A stretch of DNA of 64,000 nt from Megalopta genalis (Eukaryota > Arthropoda > Insecta > Hymenoptera > Halictidae), in NCBI RefSeq assembly GCF_051020955.1, contig NC_135027.1:3596001-3660000 (forward strand), written 5' to 3'. Positions 36,446 through 46,500 of the stretch are shown here, in pieces (within the stretch, counting starts at the first letter, position 1; each line of letters starts with the position of its first letter). Below the pieces are notes generated by a model. The model was not told the origin of the DNA and did not search any database. It saw nothing but the letters and a program-made list of their open reading frames with translations. Position numbers and translations under genes: made by a program.

Positions 36446-36836
36446 ATTATTCTCGGCAATTCTGCATCCAGTCGACAAGACGATTTCTTCTAATAAGCTT
36501 TGAATCAAAATTCGCGTTCACTGTTGTACAAAATGTCTCGTATTCGATAAATATTGCACATTCTGTAAATAAAAAACACCGTTCGAATTACAATGAGCCT
36601 AATTTGCATGAAAACAGTTTACAAAAGCAAGTGAAAAAAAAGATCGATGCTTCGAACAATCGTAAGAATTTAAAGAAAAATGACTTCGCTTCGCATCAAC
36701 GTTGATTTAACCGCATCACGGCGGCATCTCGTTTACATCTTATTGCATCAATTCATTCCTAGATCGAAAGCTGAATGAATTCCGCGAGTGTCGCCCCAAG
36801 AATCTTTAATTTAAGCTCGCGCCAAGGTCTTTCATT

Positions 36837-36985
36837 AATTGAGCCGTTTATTTTGAAAGTGGCATAAGTCACTTTTTCAAAAAAATCGAGTTAATGGTAA
36901 CACTAAATACAATCGAACCATATCTTTTCATTAAAAAAAAGGAAAAAAAATGACTTATGCCACTTTCAAAATAAACGGCTCAATT
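36837..36985. mobile_element. Foldback/MITE-like element with 33-bp perfect arms
   Basis: The left arm from 36837 and the right arm ending 36985 pair exactly over at least 33 bp (start TTGAGCCGTTTATTTTGAAA). The loop is short and A-rich. No coding capacity. A near-perfect stem implies recent origin or selection for pairing. Confidence 0.85.
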
Positions 36986-38570
36986 TTCAATGAAATTCGC
37001 GCGGTCGTAAAATATCGTAGAATAAAGTTACAGAGCAGAAACCGATTCGAAACCGATTTCGCTCTCGAAGCGCGATTTTCCTGAAAATATGATTTCCCCT
37101 CCGGTCGGGTGGACAGAAGAAATGCGTCAGGTTCTCGGCCCGAAATTCGCGTGCGACCGCATCGTTAGCTCTGATAATGAACTGGCCGCGCGAGCCGTCG
37201 TCTATTGGGCGAACGTCGATCATGGTTATCAGCGGCTAGCGAACGCTGCTGGTTCGCAGGCCGGCTGGCTATTCGCGGCGAAGCACTGCCTGGAAAAAGC
37301 TTCTGGGCTCGCGACACTCGTTATCGGCGATTCCGTGCAGTTTTATTTGGACATTGCGTCAACAGCGTTACGACGCGCATCGAAATAGACGAGTTTCGTC
37401 ACGAAAGGTACGCGGCGGCTCGCGAACGAGCGAAAACCGCGGCGACGGCAATAACGCCGCGGGATTGATAATCCTAACTCGATAATGCGCAGGTAGTAGT
37501 CGTAGGCGCCGCTCGAAAAGAGATAGATAACAGGGAGATTCCGTAAATGGAAGCGATAGCGCGGCGTAGATTCGCTGTCAAATCACTGCGAGCGCTCTCG
37601 CAGATAATAGACTTTTCATTTCAATTAATTATCAGACTTTCTTCGAGACGTCGCCTCTTTCTATCACGAAGCAGAAGACCGACGAGAAGAACTGAAAAAC
37701 AAGGTCGACGCATTAGATGCAGCTGGACTGCGGATCTCCGTGCGCTAACCGCATGTGCAAAGCGAAGAAGCTGCGGGAACAGCAGAAAGATCCGCAGTAA
37801 TCGCGATAACAGATTTTCGGGCACGGCGTTCGTTCAAGAAATCGTTGTAATTTACGGCGAACGTTTCTTCGCGTCGAAGAGGAATCGTCAAGAACTGAAT
37901 TAATTTATTTCAATGGCAATCTATCCGGACGAGCCTCGCGTCTATGCTAATGAGCGCATTGTTACGAAAGTTTTCGTAACCGGGGCCGCATCGCGTCGCC
38001 TCTGCAAATAATCGAATAATAAACGCGGGGGAACGGCGTTATCGGGTCGCATAGTAATTAGCGATAATGCTGCATACACGTTGGTCGGCTACGAGCAACT
38101 TGTACAGTCGTTGTTCACCTTTCAGTCAGCCGTCGCGCCGTGGTAATCCTTTAGCTCGGCGATATTTCCACGCACCCGGTATCGATTTTTCAGTTCGACG
38201 CACAGAACGCGGGTCTCTTCGATGGATTTCGGGCCGCGTGCGGCACTGTGGGTTCCAGCCCGGATGAGACTGAGAACGATACTGAGCTTCCTCTGCCACC
38301 AACGCCGCCATCATCCCCACCTTCGCTGGCAACACCTTCGACTCTGTCCCCGGCTATCACCTACTTTCTTCAACCACGCCGGGAAAATCATTATTTTTCT
38401 GGCCCTGTTGTTCTATTCGATGGTTCAACGCTGATAACGCGGCTGCTGCATTTTCCGGAAAACTTGGGACACGCGCGAAAGCGATCGCGTTCGAAATGCA
38501 GCAGTAATTTTTCCCTAACTCGCGGCCAGATTGCGCACGAAAATGGATCATTTCGGAGGAGCAGATAAAC
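36986..38570. other. Gene-free stretch
   Basis: Contains a 99-codon plus-strand frame (37089-37388) without recognised domains, the small ACTGCGGAT foldback at 37727-37798, and a fragment at 38492-38540 (CAGTAATTTTTCCCTAACTC) related to the repeat at 31.2 kb. Confidence 0.4.
37727..37798. mobile_element. 72-bp foldback with ACTGCGGATCT ends
   Basis: ACTGCGGATCT at 37727 and its inverse AGATCCGCAGT ending 37798 bound a short CpG-rich interior. It shares its termini with the element at 14293-14485 but differs inside. Confidence 0.6.
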
Positions 38571-39585
38571 AGGATTGACAATGTAAACATTATTTTAATA
38601 TTATACATTGTATGCATATATTATATAATTATATGCATATAATATGTAATTTATTTTTATTATATAATTATAAATTATATAATTTATTCTTATTATATTA
38701 TTATAAATTATATGTATTATATATTATATATTGATATATTTATAATTTTTAGCGGTGCTTTAGAGCCACCATCCCTGTTTAAATATAAACAGGATTGACA
38801 ATGTAAACATTATTTTGATATTATACAGTATATGTATATATTATATAATTATATAATTTATTCTTATTATATAATTATAAATTGTATGTATTATATATTA
38901 TATATTGATATATTTATAATTTTTAGCAGTGCCTCAGAGCTACCACTCCTGTTTAAATATAAATAGGATTGACAATGTAAACATTATTTTGATATTATAC
39001 AATATACGTATATATTATATAATTATAAATTATATGTATTATATATTATATATTCATATATTTATAATTTTTAGCAATGCCTCAGAGCCACCACTCCTGT
39101 TTAAATATGAACAGGATTGACAATGTAAACATTATTTTGATATTATACAGTATACGTATATATTATAAAATTATATAATTATAAATTGTATGTATTATAT
39201 ACTATATATTGATATATTTATAATTTTTAGCAGTGCCTCAGAGCCACCACCCCTGTTTAAATATAAACAAGATTGACAATGTAAACATTATTTTGATATT
39301 ATACAATATACGTATATATTATATAATTATATAATTTATTCTTATTATATAATTATAAATTGTATGTATTATATATTATATATTAATATATTTATAATTT
39401 TTAGCGGTGCTGCATAAATTACCACCCCTGTTTAAATATAAACACACAGGATTGACAATGTAAACATTATTTTGATATTATAAAATATATGTATATATTA
39501 TATAACTATTTAATTTATTCTTATTATGTAATCATAAATTATATACATTATACATTTATTGATATATTTATAATTCTTAGCGGGT
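38571..39585 (+). repeat. AT-rich tandem array, six units of about 145-220 bp
   Basis: The landmark AGGATTGACAATGTAAACAT starts units near 38571, 38791, 38965, 39113, 39269 and 39448. Each unit ends with TTTATAATTTTTAGC, then GCCACCACTCCTGTTTAAAT. Unit length varies because the internal TATA/TTATAT part expands and contracts, while the GC-containing boxes are conserved. Confidence 0.95.
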
Positions 39586-41231
39586 TTTTTCAAAGGGTTG
39601 AAAACGGTATAGCCGAAGATTAGGCTAGAGTAAAAATTCCTTCGATTCGGTAGAAAATTTCTGGTAGACGGAGTGTGAGATGAAAATATTATTAATTTCG
39701 CGTTCTATGGAAAATATGCTACCGGATGCAGCATGATAGCAAGCTCGAGCGTTCGCGTCAGAATCGATGACTGTCGAATACGTGCCCTTTGAAAATAGCT
39801 CTGCTAGAACTGGGACCGACCTCCAGGTATATCCTTGACCCCGTTCCGAAGCCAAAAGGGTCTCGCGTTAACTTTTCTACGAGTGTACCTGGAGGTATAA
39901 GTGGTATGACTCAACGGTGCGTCGTACCAGTCGGATGGGTTTATACCTTCGCCACTTATATCCACCCCATTTAGCTCGAAAGTAAAACTTCTTTTGTGTT
40001 CGATCGAGGCTGTGGATGACGTTGAATAGACCGGTCAGCCTGTTTTCGACTGTCAACACCGGGCAAACTATGAATCACAGCCTACTGCATAAATTACCCG
40101 ACACCATGAATAACGTGTACTATGAACAAAATAAAAGGTATCTATGTACAACGGTGAACAAATAAAGGTGCGCCAGGTAACAAAGTTGCTTCGATAAACG
40201 TGTTTATCATAGTCGGATGGCGGTCGTTTGCAGAGAAACGAGAATCGGTGAATTACCGTTCAAATATAATATCAACTGTTTGATTAGAGATTCGATATAA
40301 TAAATATTTATCTATGTGTTTATCCTGCTATCTTTATAGTTTACGAATGGTCGTGTAGAACGTCAACGGAAACGCACGATTTCAAGCTAACAGGTGCTGT
40401 ATTTATTTATAAACGATGGCGTAACCATCTGATAAGAAAAACGGTGTACGAGAACCGCGATTTATTAAGCTTGCAACAAATAAAGGCGTACAGGACAGTC
40501 TCCAAATAAATATGACAGCTGCGGTGCATACATCGCGTTGAACCTATTGTCAAGTGAAATTCACATTCAGCTGAAGGACTTGTTGCACGGTGCATATAAA
40601 CGATAACGCTTGTTGCACGATAATGTGCGCAATAGAATGAGACGGCCGCGATCAGACGCGACAATCGACAACGCTATCGAGCAACCTGTTCGAGCCTATT
40701 GCCAATAAAATGTCCCACATTCGTGCAGTTATTGAAAGCAGTGTATAAGTATCGTGTGAGTGGAGTGTGATTGCAATCAAGAACGGGTGTTGTTAAATTG
40801 GAGCAAGAACAAGAGAGCAATAAATAATTGCTATATTAGCAATTATATTTAATATAATTGCATAACAATATAAATTTATACAATCTAAATTGCATTAACA
40901 ATATAATTTCTATTATAGCAATTATTATAATTAATTATAATTATAATAATTGCTATAATAACAATTATATTGTTATATTTTAATAAAATATAAAACGTCA
41001 TCTCTCACACAGAAGTCGTGTTTATGAACAACATTCTAGACTACAAATTAGATCTTATCGTTTCTTCTTCTTCGTAGTTTATAATCGTTTCCTATTATCT
41101 TTCTTGTTTTCTTCTTGATTTGCTTTATTTTTTTAAGATTATTATTAATGTACAGTAATAGAATTCATATAAACCGCGGAAAAGGGTACTAGTGCTGCCA
41201 CTTGTGACAACATTTGGAACTGACTTACGGG
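39586..41231. other. Gene-free stretch
   Basis: A weak inverted pair GGTATAAGTGG (about 39895) and CCACTTATATCC (about 39952) could form a hairpin. An AT-rich block lies at 40820-41000. No exon supported. Confidence 0.4.
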
Positions 41232-41335
41232 GTCCGTACAGCGCCAATTGCAAAACGCTCAAACTGTTCGCCAAATTCGACTGTTGGCAATTTTGGCTAG
41301 CAGTTTGCCACTACCCCAATTGGCGCTGTACGGAC
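41232..41335. mobile_element. 104-bp foldback with 19-bp perfect arms
   Basis: GTCCGTACAGCGCCAATTG (41232-41250) is the exact inverse of 41317-41335. The inner segments CAAACTG and CAGTTTG also pair. It is compact and non-coding, fitting a very short MITE. Confidence 0.75.
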
Positions 41336-41709
41336 ATTAAACGAAGCTTTACTTTTTCTCCACGAGAGGCCCCCACTATCACGGTATGGTATGTTAACGA
41401 TATTATTTGTCATTTTGTATTTTATAACGTATCGCGCGCTATTTAAAGATATCAAAAAGTGGGTATAAAATAATATGGAATTTATTACTGCTGCTATTTT
41501 TATGAATTTGTTTTGATAATATATATATAGTTCTATAATGTTCAATATATTCTATTCAAGCCTTCCACTTCTTTCGTCTCATCTACGTCTCCTTCGATGG
41601 TAATTGAAGTTATTCTTAACATTGTCCGGTGTTCTCTCATAACTGTAGAATAAGTATATGTTATATAACTTATTTATGACAGGACGACCATACACACCGA
41701 GTTTATAAG

Positions 41710-42606
41710 TCACTTACAGTTCAGTCTGCGAAATTGTTTCCTTCGTTTCATTCTAAAACGAGTGATTGTGTGGGACAATGTTTTCTGTACAACTGTTGCA
41801 TCAACCGATACCAGTTCCCTATTTAAAACTGGCCTTCCAATTAAGGAGAAATCTTTACTGCCAACAACTAATACTTTCTCTAATTTTATTTTTTCTCCTG
41901 GTTGGGGAGGCCAGTGGCCACTAATGATTATGACATCGCTCTCTGTTACTTTAAACTGTTGTCCTCCCACGTGCACAACTGCAAATAAACGGCCAGTTGT
42001 GTTGGTAGCTATTTGTTTGTTAATTTCACTTAGCACATCTGTAAATAAAGAAGATGTTATTAGATACGTTAACAGAACGAATGTACACAGTAATTAATAT
42101 GTGCATATAAATATCAACCAGAAGCAGCTTTTTCCATTTCTTCAGTATTCTCGATGACTCTTTCTTGATAACTTGGTGGCTCACGAAACCAAGGCATTTG
42201 CTTGATTGTTTTGTACCCAGCTACTTCCATGTTCCATAACTTCAGCGCTGTAAAAAAAACAAAATAATGAATACAATATTTTACGCTATCGAAGAAAAAT
42301 TGTTGTAAAATTGTATAAATAAATGTCCCTCTGTTATCATATTATCATGTCATGCCGAAAGCGATAAAAATTAGTTATGCATTATTATTATTATTTCTTC
42401 CATAATATTAATGATTGAACTCAAAAGCGAGGTTATGTAACTTCGATTTGCTTGTAAACAAAAAATAAGTAATTGTTTCTTATTTCTAAACGATAGATTA
42501 ACAAACCTGGGTAATACTGTTTATAGATTGAAATTGGTTTAATTCTTCTGATACAAGTATTCGTGGCAAAATTAAATAGTCTCGAGAAACCGGCCAGGGT
42601 CGCCAT
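41710..42606 (-). CDS. mRpL21: Mitochondrial ribosomal protein bL21m (L21)
   Basis: Three exons on the minus strand: 42606-42507 (ATG), 42247-42119, and 42038-41710 (stop included), giving 185 residues. All junctions keep the reading frame (split codons at Pro33/Ala and Ser/Asp). The N-terminus (MATLAGFSRLFNF... with Arg and no acidic residues) looks like a mitochondrial targeting peptide. The C-terminal half is the L21 domain: AVVHVGGQQFKVTESDVI, PGEKIKLEKVLVVG, then FRMKRRKQFRRLN, the basic rRNA-binding end. The protein is a structural part of the mitochondrial large ribosomal subunit. Both introns have T at donor position +3 (GTTTGT, GTTGAT), unusual but consistent with the frame. It is divergent from the phosphotransferase gene. 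Complete and apparently intact. Confidence 0.97.
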
Positions 42607-43556
42607 GATTTACACACACATATGTAGGTATGCAAGTATGTACATACTAGGTATGTACATACATAATTACATCAAAAGCATGATGATTACGGATTATGAT
42701 TGAATTAAAAAATTCTTAACATCATTAACAAGATGATAGTTAAATCTTACGAAACCGGAGACAGCAATTATTATATGCAAATAAAGTTGCTTTCATAACA
42801 AAAATTACAGAACACGCAAACTGGATAGCTCAGCGGGAAATTTTCGAATATGATAATTTCCGACATGCTCGTGCTTAAAAATAAATAGAATGATGTCATA
42901 AAATTATTATAGTGGTAATCTAAAACTTGACTAAACGTCTACAAGTTATTTGTTTTTAATTGTTACCTAATATTAAAAATCAATGGGTCAGCATTACAAT
43001 ATTTCACATACGATTTAAAAGCAATATTGATAAGGCTCGCAGAAGACATGATGTTGTACATTTGATTGATAGTCCCGGTTCAAATCGATATGCCAAAGAA
43101 ACGGAACTCCTACTTGAATATTTGATGTTCGCATTCTTAAAGTGTATGACCTTGACGCATTGCATACAGTATATATGCATGTCGACAATGTAATTAATTA
43201 CTTTGACTAATGTGAAATGAAGTTTGTATCCGTTTTAAATTAGTGTTAAAGTATAGGAATCACGAAAACCAATATGAATAGTTCCGAAATAATGTTTATA
43301 TGTTGTATTCAAATTTACTTATAACTGCGCACGCATGCAGATTCTACTTACGAACGCATGCGTATTGAAGATTACGCTAGTTTTTAAAAATCATCGGAGT
43401 TTCGTTTCTTTAAGGATGTTGTGTGACGACGAGATGTCGTACGTGTTCACGAACAGTTACTTGTTATGTTTAGTCGTTGTGTTGTGAAAGAATCGATGAC
43501 CGTTGAATTATTGTGAATCGTTTCTGGTGTTCTCTGTATTCTGGCTGCTTTGAATT
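42607..43556. promoter_or_regulatory. Divergent promoter region, mRpL21 / CEPT1
   Basis: About 950 bp separate the two start codons, so both promoters and 5' UTRs should lie here. The half nearer mRpL21 is AT-rich with ACATACATA repeats. The last 220 bp before the phosphotransferase ATG are more CpG-rich (GTGTGACGACGAGATGTCG), a likely TATA-less start region. The exact start sites cannot be read. Confidence 0.5.
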
Positions 43557-46500
43557 ATGCAATTTTATAAGGAGAATCTGCTGTCGCCCGGACAACTGAA
43601 ACGCCTGAGCGAACACAAATACAGCTGCACCACCAACAGTCTCCTGGATGGGCTACTTCAACCGTGGTGGGACTGGCTAGTCAGCAAAGTTCCACTTTGG
43701 CTTGCGCCCAATTTAATCACGATCCTAGGTCTCATCGTCAACATTGTGACAACTTTGATTCTTGTTTATTACAGTCCCGATGCTAGGACCGAGGTATCAT
43801 TTACATAACCTATTTTTCCGGGTTGTACCTCACTTCCTGCTTCCGACAGCGTTTGAAACCACCGAGTTATTTCGGAGTCTAATGCATATTTATAATGAAA
43901 TTACTTTGCTGGAACAATCTGCCTGCGTATGACAAAACATAATTAGCAGTCCGAAAATACAACTTGTCGTATAGTTATAAATGTTCAAAAACGTTGTTTA
44001 TATATAACGTGTATTTATAACGTTGTGTAGGCATGGCTCATTTTAATGAACATGAATTCATGTAGGCAGATGTGACATTACATTGATATTTCAGGCACCC
44101 AGGTGGGCATGTTTCTTGTGCGCACTTGGTCTGTTCATTTACCAAAGTTTGGATGCTATTGATGGCAAACAGGCCAGAAGAACAGGGACTTCAACACCTC
44201 TGGGTGAACTGTTTGATCACGGATGTGATTCCATATCAACTGGTATGTAGTTTGATAATATAAATTATAAAACCATCTAATTTAAGGAATATATTTTATA
44301 TTTATAACTATTATTTAAGCCATCAGTTTTATCCAAAGTATTTACGAATATTAGTCTTAACCATAGGTAATGTTTCCTAATAAAAAACATGACATTTTTA
44401 TACTTTCAGTGTTTGTTGCTCTGTCAGCATGTATAGCGGTACAATTAGGATATTATCCAACATGGATGTTTTTCCAGTGCTTTTGTGCTATGACACTTTT
44501 TTATTGTGCTCACTGGCAGACATATGTTTCAGGTAATAATTTATTTACATATATTAAAACTTCAGCAAAACTCGTATTAATTTAATTTACAAATGATTTT
44601 AAACAGGGTCACTAAGGTTTGGCAAGATAGATGTTACAGAAGCACAATTTACAATTATAACTATTCATCTCATTTCTGCATTCTTTGGACCTAAAGTGTG
44701 GATGATGGAGGTTGTATCTTTTCTTTTTAACCGTGGCTTGTTATTTTAAAATACAGTATATATAACTTTAAAATATTTTATGGCAATTAACAAGTACTCG
44801 GATCTTTATACAAAGCTGACTAATTTTTATAGAAAAATTGATTAAGCTTTGTACTGATCAGTTGCCATAAAAGTTTAGTTTTCTTTTCAGTTCTTAAAGC
44901 AAGTTTAAGCTTTGTATGACATTCATGTAATAATGGAACATACAATTTTTTAAGGCACAATAGTAACAGTTACAGTAAAGTTTTGAAGATTGCAAACACA
45001 AATTATAGAGCACAAAATATTACAAAATCATTAATTGCTCATCAATGACTGGCTACCATAACATCAAACTCATTCATTAATTTTATTTGAACCTTCATAG
45101 AATTTTACATGTGTTTCCTGTGTTATAGTAGATGTTCACTCATTCATATTGTTATTTACTTCGATTAGTAAACGAATGAATTTGTTCTAGCAATGAGCAC
45201 TATAATAGTCGCAGGCAGTAAATTAGTAATTTTGCAATGCAATCGAGAAAAAATGCTGTATGTACAAGTAAATCTCGAGATACGCGGATCATTTTTGTTT
45301 CATATTCTTTATCTCAAGACTCATGAAGCATACCAAAAAATATTTAAATACCTTTTTATGCATGAGTCTAATGAGGATATTTCTTACAGATACCATACAT
45401 AGATGGTTTTATGTTTAAGTATTTAATAGGAGTTATGACAGTGATTTGCGCACTGTACAATTTGTATTCCATCTTTTCGGTGATTTTCACCGGAGGAGTG
45501 GGCAAGAATGGTTCAACTGTGGCTGTAAGTTAGTCAAATTAGTCTTTTGTTTTTTGGAAATATGGAAATGGGAGCAGCATGGCATGAGGAGCGACGCTGA
45601 AATTACTTTTTTTGCTATGAGACTTATTACCTTAACATGCATTTTATTTCCAAATTTAATACTCATTTATCCTCCTTCATCCAGTTCATTCTTACTTTCC
45701 CAATATTTCATCGTTTTTGTAAAAGAAAAATACATTGCTGGCATTTACATCTACAACTACCAAATGTCGAGAATCATAACAACAGAAGGAATATATTTTT
45801 AAGGTGATACTGGTACATACTCTAATAATTTACAGTTACATACATGAATTCAACTATAACAGTATTTGTGTTTTTTCCATATAGTATGCTTTTGAAACAA
45901 TTTCCACAGAAAAAACTTAAAAATCATTCTTAAAACCGAGTTAGCTTAAAAACTTAATTTTTTTAGAAGACTTACACTACTCTCCATAATCATAATTCAT
46001 TTATTTAATACATAACTATTAACTTTGACTGTAAGCTCAACTATTTTCATAGGAAATAAGGACAGGGAAATAATAAGCCATACCTTATAGTTAATTAATT
46101 CACTCTGCAGTTTCCTCATGCCTCGTAATTTATTTTTATATTATTTTGTGCGATTAAATGAACCACAAGTGAAACTGGCCCATTGGAGATATATCGATTG
46201 ATCATCGAAAAAAACTGTAATATGCCATAATATAGGATAATATAGGATAAAATTTATCGACCTAAGTAACCGAATAATTTTTCTTTAATTTTCATAACAA
46301 GCGAGATTTTGTGCATTTGTTTAGATACCAGGGCTCGGTGTAGGCACAGTGAGTAACTACGTAGCAGTGATATTTTATGCTGGCTACATTCATGTATTCC
46401 TTGAATTCTGTAAAGTGTTTGAGTCTGGTGGGATTGGAAAGAATGGTTCCACAATTGCAGTAAGTTCCACAAACTAAGAAGTGTCCGATTGCATACACAC

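Noticed and set aside
37089..37388. 99-codon plus-strand frame that looks protein-like
   Set aside because: No domain recognised, no splice sites assigned, and an overlapping frame exists; evidence is too thin for a gene call.
42826..42837. tRNA-like A box TAGCTCAGCGGG
   Set aside because: No B box, acceptor stem or anticodon arm follows; it is probably chance or an old fragment.
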